A DNA stretch of 64,000 nt, from the NCBI GenBank assembly GCA_025200525.1, contig CM045768.1, positions 48,248,425 to 48,312,424 on the forward strand. The letters are read 5' to 3'. Shown here piece after piece: positions 1 to 11,613 of the stretch. Below the pieces are notes generated by a model. The model was not told where the DNA came from, did no database searches, and saw nothing but the letters and a program-made list of their open reading frames with translations. Source of the DNA: Camellia lanceoleosa (Eukaryota; Streptophyta; Magnoliopsida; Ericales; Theaceae). Position numbers and translations under genes: made by a program. Within the stretch, counting starts at the first letter, position 1. Each line of letters opens with the position of its first letter.

Positions 1-1566
1 GGAGTCGCCGATGTAGATGCTGCAGGGTCTAAGTTTTTCCTTCCTTTGCTGTTTTGCCTTTGGCTGGGATTCTCCTCGCTTGCTAGGACCTCGTTCATCT
101 TGACTCAACGGAGCTTGATGTTCGATGGATTCAGGCGTGAATTCTGCCACGAAGTCAGCCAAAACTTGGTCCTTAATTGCTGTTCTTGGCCTGAACTCCA
201 GGTCATACTGGCCCAAGGCCACTGCCCATCTTGTAATTCTTCCTGTTAAGTCCCCTTGTTGCAACAAGGACTTCAATGGGTGCTCTGTTAGCACCACAAT
301 CTTGTGTGCCTGAAAGTAATGGTTCAATTTCTTTGAGGCCATTACCAAGGCCAGCATTAATTTCTCTAGTGGTAGATACCTTGTTTCAGCGTTGGCCAAG
401 GTTTTACTTACATAATAGACAGCCATATGTTCTTCTTGTTCTTCTCGGATTAGCACTGCACTTATTGCGTGTTCTGACACGGCTAAGTACAAAAATAACT
501 CCTCCCCAGGTTTAGGTGTTGAGAGGACTGGAGCCGTGGTCAGATATTTCTTTAGGTCGGCTAAAGCGGCCTCACATTCCTCAGTCCATAGGAAGTCTGT
601 GTTCTTTTTTACCAGGTTAAAGAAGGGTTTATATTTGTCTGAGCTTCGGCTTATGAACCTGTTTAGGGTTGCGGCCCTTCCAGTAAGTATTTGTACCTGT
701 TTTGCCGATGTTGGGCTCTGTAGGTCTAAAATGGCCTTGATCTGATCTGGGCTAGCCTCTATGCCCCTCCTTGTTACTAGGTACCCCAAAAACTTACTAG
801 ATCCAACTCCAAACGCGCACTTTGATGCGTTGAGTCGGAGCCGATATGTTTTGAGGATTTCAAATACCTTTTTTAGGTCGGCAAGGTGACTCTTAGGCTC
901 CTTGGTCTTTACGACCATGTCATCGATGTAGACTTCTACTGTTTGGCCTATCAGGGGTTTGAACATTTTGGTTACCAGCCTTTGGTAGGTTGCTCCTGCA
1001 TTTTTCAACCCAAAATGCATCACTCTGTAACAGTACAAGCCTTTTGGGGTGATGAACGCTGTCTTCTCTTCGTCTAGGGGGTACATGGCTATCTGGTGGT
1101 ACCCCCTATAAGCATCTAGGAAGCTCATCCTTCCATGTCCAGATGTGGCATCCACCAGCTGGGCAATTTTAGGTAGAGGGAAGCTGTCTTTGGGACAGGC
1201 TTTGTTCAGGCTTGTAAAATCTACGCATACCCTCAATTTACCGTTCTTCTTCTTTACTACCACAGTGTTTGATAGCCATGTCGGATAATTGACCTCTCTG
1301 ATGGCCCTGGCCTCTAGAAGTCTGTCTACTTCCTCCTCCACTGCTTCGACATGCATCAATGTCGGTCTTCTGGCTTGTTGTATTACAGGTTTGGCCAACC
1401 TGTCAATGTTCAGTCTGTGACATGTGACCTCGGGGTCAATGCCAGGCATTTCATAAGGTGTCTAGGCGAACACCTCTATGTTTGTTCTCAAAAAGGCTTC
1501 CAGTTCCTTTTCTTCTTCTTCGGCTAAGCCTAAGCCGAGAAGAAAAAAGCGCTCTTCATCGCCCTC
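1..1566 (-). pseudogene. pol: reverse transcriptase and RNase H (partial)
   Basis: Copies the element RNA into DNA and degrades the RNA strand in the virus-like particle. The frame is open from 1461 to the window edge (487 codons), so the enzyme part is still uninterrupted. The RT shows VCVDFTSLNKACPKDSFPLP, then FLDAYRGYHQI with a catalytic Asp at 1114-1116, then YIDDM at 916-930. RNase H follows (LYLAVSEHAIS, then YLPLEKLMLALV, then the linker IKDQVLADFVAEF). A stop at 1462-1464 falls where relatives read FAWTPYEMPGI, probably TGG to TAG. Another stop at 1567 separates it from protease. Integrase is outside the window. Confidence 0.92.
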
Positions 1567-2346
1567 CTAGACGAGGATTTTCTTTAGTGTTTCCTCACTC
1601 TTCTCGGTCGGCTCCTTGCCGACATCATCTAGGACCTCCATGTCCTCATCTTCAATCTCTACCTTCCCTGGTTCTTGTATGTTGCAAGTTGTTTTCATCG
1701 CTGCCATGGAGGAATTTTTTGCCTGCAGCTGGTCTCCTCTGACTTCTTCAATTCCATGTTCTATTGGGAACCGCAATAGTTGATGCAACGTTGAGGGAAC
1801 TGCCCCCATCGCATACAACCATGGCCTTCCCAAGATGTTGTATGGTGAAGGTGTGTCAATCACGATGAACTCTGTCCTGATCTTCTTAGTGCCGACTTGT
1901 ACTTCCAAGTTTGTAGCGTCCAGTGGCCACGTCGGCGTTCCATTGAAGCCGACCATCGGGCCATTCGATTGCTCCATGTCATCTGGGTGAAGGCCCAGCT
2001 CCTTATAACATTTAACATACATGATGTCACAAGAGCTGCTTTGATCTATTAGGATGCGTTTCACTTGGCACTCCCCAACCTGGAGGGATACTACCAAGGC
2101 ATCATTATGCGGGTGCTGGACCATCTCTAGGTCGGCTTCGGTGAATGCTATCATCGGGCCTGGGTACTCTTCAGGCCGAGGTCTTTTCTGTCCGACCTGG
2201 TTAACGTGCTGCAGGTGTTTTACTCTTTGGGTTTCCCTCCATATGTCGTTTTCGTTCACCTTGGAGTGAATTATGTTAACCACCCTAGGTCCCCCTCTCT
2301 GTGGTTGCTGTGCTGAGGGAGGCGGGGCTGCTGGTGCTTGAGGCAA
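1567..2346 (-). pseudogene. pol: aspartic protease region
   Basis: An open stretch of about 259 codons in the same frame as gag and RT. Residues 97-120 read RILIDQSSSCDIMYVKCYKEL, which aligns with the retropepsin active-site segment D-N-G-S-S-A-D-I-L of Tat-clade elements. The catalytic Asp is present at residue 101, but the usual Asn-Gly after it is Gln-Ser, so activity is doubtful. The later segment NILGRPWL is the conserved ILGR-type motif of plant Ty3/gypsy protease. It is bounded by in-frame stops at 2353-2355 and 1567-1569. The first codon is not ATG; this is an internal part of a polyprotein, not a separate gene. Confidence 0.85.
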
Positions 2347-3966
2347 CCTTGCCTACTCTTCTCTAGTCCTGGCTTCGTCGACAAGATCCCTCAGATGGCC
2401 TTGTCTTACTAAGTCCTCTAAGTATGCTTTTAGGGCTCTGCAGCCTTGAGTTGGGTGCCCTTCTTCATTGTGGTAAGCACAACGCCTACCAACGTTCCTG
2501 CCCATATATTCCCCTGGGACCTTTGCTGGTGTTCTGAAATAGGGTTGATTTCGGATTTAATCCAGGACTTTGTGGACCGGGATTCGGAACACAGTCGTCA
2601 CTGCCTGTTTGCCCCTTAGTTCTGTCTCCGATTTGCTAAATCCCTTGTTAGCTCGGCCTCGCTTCGGCGAGCCGCTCCCTTTTTCTTGTTTTACCTCCTT
2701 ATTCCCCGATGTATCCTCCTCGGCTTTGGCATACTTCTCGATTCTTGCCATGAGCTCCTCCATGCTTTTTGGCAATGTCTTTGCCAAAGATTTCCGTAAT
2801 GAATAATCCTCTTTCAGGCTGTTCTTAAAAGAAACGACCGCCACTTCTTGGTTGCATTCAGGTATTCGATTGAACACCTCTTAATACCTCTTTGCATAGG
2901 CCCTAAGGCCTTCATCCTTGCTGATCTTTAGAGCCATTAATGCGTCCACCCTTAATGGCTGCAGTTTGTTCGTCACGAACCTGGCCACAAACATCTCGGC
3001 CAGGCCTTCCCATGTCTTCACACTTCTCTTTGGCAGTTTGTGGAACCAATCTAATACAATCTCCCCAAAGGATGAGGGGAACACTTTGCAGAGCAATGGC
3101 TCGTTTCCACTGTATAATGCCATTGAGTTCAAAAATAATCCGACATGGAAGTTAGGGTCTGACTTACCATCATATATTTGAAACCTCGGCATGCTGAATC
3201 TCTTCGGTGCCTCGAATTTGTCCAGTTCTACTGAGAACGGTGTCCTCGGCTTGATGGGTGAGGTAACCTCGGCTTCAGCATTGTGTTCCTTCCTCTTGAG
3301 GTAATTTCTTAAGTCTTCTTTGCTCTTCCCTGGAGCTCGGCTATCTTTTGACTTCAATTTTTTCGGTACACTACTTTCGGCCTCATGGTGGGCTCGTTTT
3401 GATCTTTCTCCATTAGTTGTGTCAAAGCAAAGCGCCTGCCCTTGGATATGCCGATGTTCTCTAGGCTCTGGCTCCTTCGTGTGATATGTCCTCTGGGATT
3501 TCTCTTGTCTCAGCTCTTTTCGTACGATTTCCCTGGAAGGCGGGTGGGAGTGCCTTGCGCTCCTGGTGTGCTGAGGTGCTTTGGGAATTATTTTCCTTCC
3601 TCCTTTCTGAGTATTAACTGCTGGAATTGGCGTGTCCTGCAGCGGGTATGGTGGCTGCATGACATTATTTTGCATCATAAAGTTGACGACCGATTGCAGG
3701 TCTGCTAACTTGTCTGCCAATTCTTTTACTTCCTCATCCCTCCATAGGCACCTATCACTCCATACCTGGAGGTTATCTTCGTTGTAGTATCTGTCCTGAT
3801 CTGTCGTCTTTGAAGTGTCGCCCTCTTGGCCAACGTTTTTTCCTCCGTGACCTTGGTCACGGGTTTCTTCGTTGTGGTTGTCTTCTTCAATGTCAAGGTC
3901 GATAGGCCTGCCACTCCCAGCGGGAGCGTCGTCCCCAACCTTTTCTTTTTGTACGTTATTGGCCAT
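2347..3966 (-). pseudogene. gag (capsid/nucleocapsid), three in-frame stops
   Basis: Capsid polyprotein that forms the particle and binds genomic RNA. It begins MANNVQKEKVGDD at 3966, 18-35 bases inside the PBS, the expected place. The first 240 residues are charged and low in order. Residues 245-361 hold the retrotransposon gag domain (MPRFQIYDGKSDPNFHVGLF, then WFHKLPKRSVKTWEGLAEMF). Stops at 2881-2883 and 2557-2559 interrupt the frame, which resumes each time without a shift. Near 2,450-2,500 lies CAYHNEEGHPTQGC, a zinc-knuckle-like C-x2-H-x4-H-x4-C as found in Tat elements. A stop at 2353-2355 precedes protease. Confidence 0.9.
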
Positions 3967-3982
3967 CTATTTGTCTTTCTTT

Positions 3983-3998
3983 CCTACAGACGGTGCCA
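3983..3998 (-). other. primer binding site of the Tat-like element
   Basis: On the minus strand the sequence TGGCACCGTCTGTAGG starts three bases after the LTR end. It resembles the TTGGCGCCGTCTG primer sites common in plant Tat elements. The tRNA used is not assigned here. Confidence 0.75.
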
Positions 3999-4101
3999 AA
4001 TTGTGTGAGTGATTTTCTGATCACACTGCCCTCCTTAGTGATTCAGCTGTAGAACACAGGCAGAATAGATGGCACCCTGCTGTCCTGCACAGAAAGAAAA
4101 G

Positions 4102-4170
4102 GCTCCGACGGTGGTTCTTCCACCCGGGGGCGCTCCGACGGTGGTTCTTCCACCCGGGGGCACTCCGACG
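4102..4170 (-). repeat. 30-bp GC-rich direct repeat near the LTR end
   Basis: Two exact copies of a 30-bp unit (4102-4131 and 4132-4161) and the start of a third. Each copy contains GGTGG-TTCTT-CCACC, a perfect 5-bp inverted repeat, so the element RNA would carry two identical hairpins about 100-180 nt upstream of the primer site. Confidence 0.9.
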
Positions 4171-4260
4171 ATCAAGTCAGTATATCTCTCAAAGATAATC
4201 AAGTATTCAACTCACAAGCTTGAGTATATAAAACATACCTTAGACCCATGGGGGTGCCTC

Positions 4261-4270
4261 TCTTTTATAG
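4261..4270 (-). promoter_or_regulatory. LTR TATA box
   Basis: The minus strand reads CTATAAAAGA within the LTR, about 260 bp upstream of the PBS. This is a normal plant TATA box and suggests a start near 4,230. Confidence 0.7.
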
Positions 4271-4797
4271 CCAACACAATCCTAGTCCCAATAGGAGTCT
4301 GGCCCTAATGGACTTAAGATTACTGCTAGTCTGGGACTCCCGGTGGGATTAGGATAAACTCTCTAAGAGTTTCATCTCTACCCAAACTGAAGTCTTCTCT
4401 CAATCTAGGACTCTTGTCCCTATCCACTTATCTCGGATTCTGATACCTTCGGAGATAACCTCGGCAAAAGATTTATATAAGGTCTAAATTTATAAAATAT
4501 ATCAGGTATTCAATATATTTAAAAATAATAATTAATTGTTCAAATTCATTTAATTTGTGAACTATAAAATTCATTAATCTAATTTCCACTATACACAGTA
4601 AAATCTGGCTCCAAATTCTAGGATCGCAGACTTTTTCATATAATATTAATAAAAATAAGTGAATAAAAAGGAGAAAATTTAAAGATAAACAAATAGCGAG
4701 AAAAATAAAAATGGGAGAATACCACGACACGTGGCACCTCGGCTGACACGTCGGCGTCATCATGCCATGTGTCGGTACTCAGAAATATATCCCCACA

Positions 4798-5541
4798 AAT
4801 ATGATTAGGTTAAAAAACAAATTTGTAACTATAAAATCACAAATCAAACTATGCATTCGTTTGTGATATGGGATGGTTTTTGGCTTTTTAACTTTTATGA
4901 CTATTTTAGTTTGGGGTTAAAAAGTTTCATTTGGGATGGGCTTTTTGAAATTTTGTAAGAAAAAAAATAAAATGATTATGATTTGACATTTTACCTTATT
5001 AGCTTTTTAACCTATTTTATTTTTTATTTTAGCTTAAAAAGTTCATGCCAAACATAGTCTATAAAGTACAATTAGTCTATTTCAAGAGTTAAGACCAAAC
5101 CATGCAATGAGAAATCAACCGAAACCAAGCAATTTAAGTATAGTTTGACTGATTTACAATTTTTTTGAATTTTTTTTGCTTGGACTTGGCTATTACAAAC
5201 AAAATTCGAATTTCTTTTGGTAAAATTTTTATAGGGAAAATTAAGAATATAAGAAACATTTGTGATTTCACTCAAGATTAATTGACAAACAAGAGAAAGC
5301 AGTATAATTTCTAAGATTATCAATGAGTACTAATATAGTCATTATAATCTCAATACATTTTTTTTACATATTTTAATATGTACTACATAAGAATAAAATA
5401 TTTATAATGTTAATACATACTTTAAAATATTTTAATAATATATATCTTTTTATTTATTTTTCAACACTAATAAATTGTTTTAACAGTCTCTATTTGAGAG
5501 AAAAATAGAGAGATGAATATGTGAAAAAATAGGTCATATTA
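4798..5541. other. AT-rich spacer without recognised genes
   Basis: Very AT-rich DNA with many stops in all frames. No coding motif, structural RNA or clear terminal repeats. Around 4,850-5,065 a weak inverted similarity (GTTTGTGATATGGG against CATGCCAAACATA) could be an old MITE, but it is too poor to call. This is the only part of the window that may be pre-insertion host sequence. Confidence 0.6.
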
Positions 5542-5973
5542 TCTTCTTCTTTTTTTATTTTTATTTTTATTCAAATGAAAAAGTTACAAACAGATTACAA
5601 AATAGAGTCACGGGATAACAGGATCCCTTCTAGAGCCAGCATTTATCATGTCGGCAGTCAACAAAGAGAAAATAGAGTTCGGTGGGTCTTCCAAAAATAT
5701 AAGGTGCTCCTGTTGGTTCACCCCTATGTTAGCCATAGCATCTGCACTTTGATTAGCTTCCCTGGCAATAGGTTCAATAAAGCATTGACATCTTTGTAGG
5801 AGAAAGTTTGCATCTTCAACGAGTGCCCTGTATGGTGAATTCTCTCAAGTACCATCTCGAATGAGTTCCATGGCCGTCTGAGAATCAGTTTCAATTTGGA
5901 TGTTATCCAATCCTTTCTGTATGATTATGGTCAATCCTCTGCAAATGCCCCATAGTTCAGCCTCCAAGCTTGT
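5542..5973 (-). pseudogene. L1-type LINE 3' fragment with RNase H domain
   Basis: Read on the minus strand, a frame from 5973 to about 5640 gives SLEAELWGICRGL, then IETDSQTAMELI, then REANQSADAMANIG. This is the pattern of the C-terminal RNase H (RVT_3 type) in ORF2 of plant L1 LINEs. One in-frame stop (TGA) follows IRDGT. The sequence ends in an A-rich tail on the minus strand (T-rich at about 5,545-5,573), as expected of a LINE 3' end. The upstream part is missing because element A's LTR starts at 5974, splitting the domain. A host gene with an RVT_3 domain is possible but the poly(A) favours a LINE. Confidence 0.75.
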
Positions 5974-8900
5974 TGTAGACACCCCATTTTTGACCTCCCT
6001 TAAAACTTGGGTAGCTCAGGTTGATCACTCGATGATGAAAAGTTATGTTGTGCAATCGCTCAATTTCTTCAGTAATAAGAGCTTCTAAATCCTAACTTTA
6101 CACCCCATTTTGGACCAAAACTATTTTAGACCTTAAGACCCTCTTTTTCAAAATATTTTTTTAAAAATATTTCTACGATGTCCTGAGGCTTGCATTTCAT
6201 TTAAAATATTGTGCTTTTTGGTAAACCGAGTGAGGACAAAGTGGACATAAGTGGAAGGGAGGTGAACTCTTTGGAAAATCTTTAAAAACTTCTTATTTAT
6301 AGGTTTGGAGTTGAAGAAAATAGGAGGGGATGGAAGAAAATTAGTTGGAGAAATGGTTGAGCATGAAATCATTAAGAGAGAATTGAGCAGCCTTCACTAA
6401 AATAGGCATATCTTTTAAGGTTACAAAAAATTCCAAAAGGCCAAATTCTTGAAAATCTCTCTCTCTGGAAACACACACACCTTACCCAAACACTTTCTAA
6501 ACCAATATTGGAGCTCTCCTTACTGAGATTATTGAGTCCAAATTTCAGCCATTGAGAGTGAGAACTTGTGGGCTTGTTAACAAACGAGTTACCTTGTTTT
6601 AAGAGGTATAATTTTGAGCATCTCTACACTACTTCTCTCCTATCTTTTTTTGCTATTTTTGAACTATTTTTGGACTGTTTTTATGGGCTGAAACTTGTGG
6701 TTTAAGGCTATTAAAGGTGGAGGGGTTAACCTTGTCTCCTAAGCCTTTACACTTGTGTTTCCCATCTCTTCCTCAACGTTTTTTTCCAACTTTTTACCAC
6801 TAAATTTCAGAATTTTTTAAAGGCTAAAAATCATGTTTTGAGGTCCCAAAAATGGAGAGGTTAGCCACCCCTCCCTTGGCTTGTTTACTAGCTTAAATTC
6901 TTCATTATTTTAGCTTACTTCTTTAGCTCTTTTGACTTCAACCAACACTGTTTTAACCTATTTTAGGACTATTTTTTATGTGTTAGTTTCATTTATGCTT
7001 TGTATTGCATGCTTGTAGTGTAATGGTTCTCATAAGCTTGGTGGTTTAGGTCTTAGCCACAACCTATTTGAGTTGGTAGCATTTATTTTTTGCTTTTCAT
7101 ACTTGTGTTCACTTCTAAGCATTTCTGCAACCTCCCTCATTTCTTGATTTTTCATTTGCCTTGAGAGTTGTTTCAACCAATGGACTGTTTAAGCTTGAGA
7201 TTGAGGTCATTGTGCTTAATGGTTTAATCTCTTCAGAGGTTCATTACCAACGGCATGACATCTCTCTCATGCCTAAAACAACTCTTTGTTTGACACTTCT
7301 TTCTATTAAAGGACTTAATCTTCATTTTTGGACTAAATGAATTAAGGAATGGAAAGGTAATTAAAAGAGGTAATTAAAATTGGGATAAAATGGACCAAGA
7401 TAATAAAATAATTTGGTGTTCAATCGGACGTTAATTGAACACATGGAGATTTGAGTCATTTCATACTTGTTAGTGATGAAATGGTTCAAGTCTCCAAGGT
7501 TAACCACTTCCCTTGATCAAATCATAATAGGGAGGAGGTTTGAGAGTCTTTCATTGTACATTTATCGAAATTGTACCCTTGGTTCATAAGTCATCATGCA
7601 CTGAAATTACACCGATTGATGGCTTGCGAATCGAGCCTACCTCTCCTTTGAGCTATTTGATGATAAGGAGAGGCATGGTGGACAAACATCCCCTGAGAAT
7701 GCTTTGTTTGTGCTTTGTTTATTTTCTGTTGTAGTAGAAGATATTCAACATCAGTGGCCGGCAGGCCACTACTTGTGGGTTGTTGGCTACTTTTTCCAAC
7801 AAGGCAGTGTACTGTTTCTTGCAGAATAGAGCAGAAACTGAGGTGAAAAATCAGTGCAATCTCCTGACTGTGCAACAGAAGCATTCCGGTAGCAAAACGG
7901 AAAACATTTTTAGGTGGAAATCCACATCCATGCATGAACAATCCCCCGATTCTCGGGATCCATTTAAATAATGTTGTAATGTTGTAATAGTAGTATGTTG
8001 TACTTAAAGTAGTGGATTTGTAACTAATTAGTTAGTTTAGTTAGAATAGCTAGTTAGTTTTGTGTTGTACTTAATTAATTAGCTAAAGTAGTTAGTTAAT
8101 TTGTAGTGTTGAAATAATTAGCTAGCATAATTAATTTATTTCATTTGGTTTGTAATAGATTAGTTAATTCGTAGTAATTGGCTAGGATATTCATTCGGAC
8201 CCTCCTACGCGAAGGCAAAATATGTAATTAGTGTATGTCTTCCAACCCTACGCCTTTCTTACTTTTATTTATCTACTTATGATGGATAGAATAGAACATT
8301 ATCTTTCATTTAGCATATTCCATGATTTGCATCCACTTGTCTTGCATGCATCGAGGCTCGGTTCATCATTCTAACAAGCATTGTCGTGTATTATTTCATT
8401 GAATACGTGTCTAAATCGCATGCTATCAAATTGATTCACATGTCATAATTTGTGGCCGAGCCCATTGATTGCATTTTTGCATGTGTTGCATTAGGCCTCT
8501 TTCATTAGTTAGGATCATACATTTTTCTAACTAGTTTCTCTTTTGGCTCGCCTCGGGAATTAGGGTAAGCATTTATTGCTTTAGCATATTGCATGAGTGT
8601 GATTGTTGCCATGTTGAGCATGATTACCATGAGGCTAATTGCTTAATTGATATACTTGTTTGAATTCTTATGGTTGAAAACTAATTGCTTGAATTGGATT
8701 AATTTGAGTAATGTACATATGCGATCACTTTTTTAAGTGGTATATATTCGAAACAATTTTCAAACAAATATGAATTAAAGTATTCCAATTTTTTGCAAAT
8801 TAATCTATATTTGTGTGTAACACATAGTAAGTTAGCCTAATAATCGGAATAAGATCATATAACATAGATAAGAATCACATCATGATTAGTAGAGGCTGAT

Positions 8901-9195
8901 CTTTGATCGGGCGAGTGGGGTGCTCAATTCATGACCTTCCATTCTCGTACCTAAGTTCCTGAGTCAAAACAATCTTGGTGATGACAGACACGTAGCCTTT
9001 GGTATGAGTCATGGGCTTTCTAAATTTTCCAAAAATATTTAAGTGGTGACTCTGTGTCTGGCAAAGCAGTTCATTTTTGGCATTTTGATTCAAAATCTAT
9101 TTCACATCGCACTTGTGGAATCAGATTCAGGACCACGGGAGTCTGAACTATAGGGCTAGTCGTATTCAAAAGGAGCACGAAAAGTCAAGCGGACT
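5974..9195 (+). repeat. 5' LTR of element A (about 3.2 kb)
   Basis: Closely matches the D LTR at 31625-35334 throughout (for example the CCCTC...GAGGG segment near 8,200, and the AAATATTT-GTGGTGACTC segment near 9,030). Compared with D it lacks about 300 bp at about 6,411, which removes the TATA box, the upstream GC-rich cluster and one copy of the U3 duplication. The downstream GC-rich cluster survives at 7,752-7,790. The right end is placed by alignment to D's CAACA end; the terminal bases in A are altered, so it is good to a few bases only. Confidence 0.8.
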
Positions 9196-9234
9196 TAGAG
9201 ATAGTCACCTATGTCTAGTCCGGTTCAGGAATAG

Positions 9235-9292
9235 TCATCTACTTCCATCCCAGCACAAGACCAATCATCTACTTCCATCCCAGCACAAGACC
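9235..9292 (+). repeat. short direct repeat in the A leader
   Basis: Two copies of a segment of about 27 bp with core ATCTACTTCCATCCCAGCAC, followed by a partial third (GTCATCTATTCC). It lies between the LTR end and gag in a leader only about 135 bp long; the homologous D leader is about 1 kb. Confidence 0.8.
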
Positions 9293-9330
9293 AGTCATCT
9301 ATTCCAATGGCATAGTATCCCTCGGCCAGT

Positions 9331-11613
9331 ATGGAGGAACTAATACATCATTTGCAACAGATAGTCGAGACACTACAACAACAGTAACCACAGCCAGCAG
9401 CGGCCTCTGCATCACATGTACCCACCGCAGCTATCCCTGTGCCCAGTGCCACTACTAATACTACCAATGTCCAAGAAAACTAGGGCAATCCAACAGAGCC
9501 AATCCTAGCACAATCTTCCAAAGCGTCGATTTATCAGATCGAGGCACCATTTGAATTCAAAGTCGATCCAACTGCGCTCAAAGTCAACAAATTAGAGAAG
9601 TTGTTCAAGAGAGCACAAGGGGTTAACTTCATCTCGGACGTAGAGGATGGATACACTAGTTCTGGAGTTACATTGTCGGATCGTTTTAAGATGCTGTACA
9701 TTGATTGTTTTGACGGCTCCGGGGATCCAATGGTCCACTTGCGATTGTTTTCTGATATCTTGCGGCCGATGGGCTTAACTAGACCACAGAAGTTATCTCT
9801 CTTCGGTCGTACCATGTTGGGTATAACGACCATTTGGTATGCTAAGTTGGAAGATTCCGTCAAACAGAATTTGGAGGAGATGACTGAAGCCTTCATTGCT
9901 CAGTACTTTTACAATACACAAATTGAGGTGCCAACTGGTGATCTTGAGGGAACCCGTCAAGAGCCAAATGAGGGTTTCTTTGAGTTTGTGACTAGATGGA
10001 GGGCCAAAGCCTCAATGATGACCACGAGACCTTCCGAGAAGGATCAGATAAGAATGGTTGTTCGGAATCTGCGTGGCAAGTTACTGCAAAAGATGATTGT
10101 TCTACCTCTATTTACTTTTACAGAGCTTCATAAAATGGGGGTTCAAATCGAAGATGCCATTAGACAAGGGATCATTGTGGAAGATAATGAGCCGTTGGAG
10201 AAGAATGTTGTTCGTAGTTCCAATGCTACTACCAGTGGTAGCACAACAGTGAAATGCTCAGAAGTAAACACTATCACCACTCCCATTCATAACCAAAAAC
10301 CAACCATTTCAACTCGATCCTAAGTCCAAAATTTCCATCCTCTTTACATGAGTCTCTCTCAAGCCTTGAAAAAGCTGCTAGAAAAAGGGCACCTAGAGTT
10401 TCTAGAACCCCGACCCCTTTCAAATCCTTTTTTACCAAGACATGACCCCGCAAAATACTATGCTTATCATTAATAACAAGGTCATGATACAAGCTGCTGC
10501 ATCTGCCTTTGTCATAAGATTCAAGATCTTATTGACGAAGAGATCATAGCTCTACCAAAAAGACCTCAGGCCACCACTAACCCATTACCTTCACACCTCA
10601 ACCTAATCCATACACTGCCATCCACTTACAACCCTAGTATATACATCACCCCAGCCTATTTACCCAAGCCTGAGGTGTTCATTGCAGAAAGCACGTACTT
10701 GTGTATGATGAATGCACTTGAACCCCAATCATCTTAAACCCCATCAAATACACCACAGGCACCAATGGCCAAACCCACTACTTCTAAGCTGATGAGCATG
10801 ATTGAAGATATGTAGAGAACTATGGCAGATTAAGCCTTTGGGATTTTGGCTCCCTCATCGACCACATCACATGCCAGAAATTTCATGCCAAAAGGCTCCC
10901 TAATCTTGGGGCAAGCTGCAATTGAAAACGGTCAACCTAAAACTATCTCGCGTCTAGGTGATCACATGTCAACAATGAATGGGCCTCGCTTTGATATAGC
11001 CACCCAATCTCTTGGCAAAGCTGAAACAAGTGGCAAGAACAAGGTCAGGGCAAGCATTGATCCATATGAACATCTTTAGTGGACTATTGAGGCTTTGAAG
11101 GGCAAAGGGTTGAATATGCAGCAAATGCTTGTAGTTGTTGCAAAAATTGTGAATGATACTTTTGTCGTTCAGGATATGGACATTTTGAATCAAGGGGCAA
11201 GCCAGGGAAAGGGATGCTATACCAGAAACACGCATTTCAGCTCCAATTCTACACTTGTCGGAGATCTCTAAACCGAGGCAGCACCTGCCAAGCCCTCCGT
11301 GAATCCTGTTAGGATTGGTAACCGCACCTTTAATCCCCTTTTCATGACCTTATCCAAAGCTCTCCAAATTCTCATAGGACAAGGCCATCTCAAACCCCTT
11401 AACCCTCGGCTTCTCCTTGATCCCCTTCCAGCCAAGCATAATACTGCCAAGTACTGTGATTTCCATCAACAAACCGACCATGACACTGACAGTTGTTTTC
11501 ATCTTTGCCATGAAGTTCAAGATCTAATCGACAAAAAGGTCATCACTCCACTGGGTTTTACAAAGTCTATCGGTGCTGGATTGATGCACTTGGGGGATAA
11601 TGTGACTATGTGA
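9331..11613 (+). pseudogene. gag of element A with duplicated C-terminal module
   Basis: Frame 1 throughout most of the length. Start chosen at ATG 9331 (MEELIHHLQQ), the counterpart of MEAMMRQMQE in B; stops follow at 9385 and 9481. The longest open part (9484-10323) contains the gag domain: KLEKLFKRAQGV, CFDGSGDPMVHLRLF, WYAKLEDSVKQN, FEFVTRWRAKASMM. Then a module of about 75 residues appears twice: PLYMSLSQALKKLL to IQDLIDEEI (10339-10545) and PLFMTLSKALQILI to VQDLIDKKVI (11335-11550). Each ends in a zinc-knuckle-like C/H cluster, intact only in the second (CDFHQQTDHDTDSC). The frame closes at 11611-11613. Stops at 9481, 10321, 10471 and 10738, among others, make it non-functional. Confidence 0.88.

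Larger units (their letters stand above)
1..4797 (-). mobile_element. Tat-like Ty3/gypsy retrotransposon, 5' part only
   Basis: Minus-strand LTR retrotransposon read from its 5' LTR (right end) into gag, protease, reverse transcriptase and RNase H; integrase and the 3' LTR lie left of base 1. Gag, protease and RT share one reading frame, as in a single gag-pol polyprotein. That frame is broken by in-frame stops at 2881-2883, 2557-2559, 2353-2355, 1567-1569 and 1462-1464. The order protease-RT-RNase H, the gag type and the PBS fit the Tat clade of Ty3/gypsy. The left end and target duplication cannot be seen, so age and full length are unknown. Confidence 0.9.
4002..4797 (-). repeat. 5' LTR of the Tat-like element (796 bp)
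   Basis: On the minus strand it begins TGTGGGGATATATTTC at 4797 and ends ...CACACA at 4002, directly before the PBS. TATA box at 4261-4270. Far upstream in U3 (4727-4735) is ACACGTGGC, a G-box/ABRE-type word, with a second ACACGTCGGC near 4745. Only one LTR is in the window, so LTR divergence cannot be used for dating. Confidence 0.85.

Noticed and set aside
1458..1742. Plus-strand frames over the Tat-like pol and gag (1458-1742, 2054-2269, 2918-3181, 3442-3708)
   Set aside because: Antisense shadows of the minus-strand gag-pol frame, which has clear domain motifs.
4850..5065. MITE in the AT-rich spacer
   Set aside because: Only a weak inverted similarity of about 10 bp and no target duplication.
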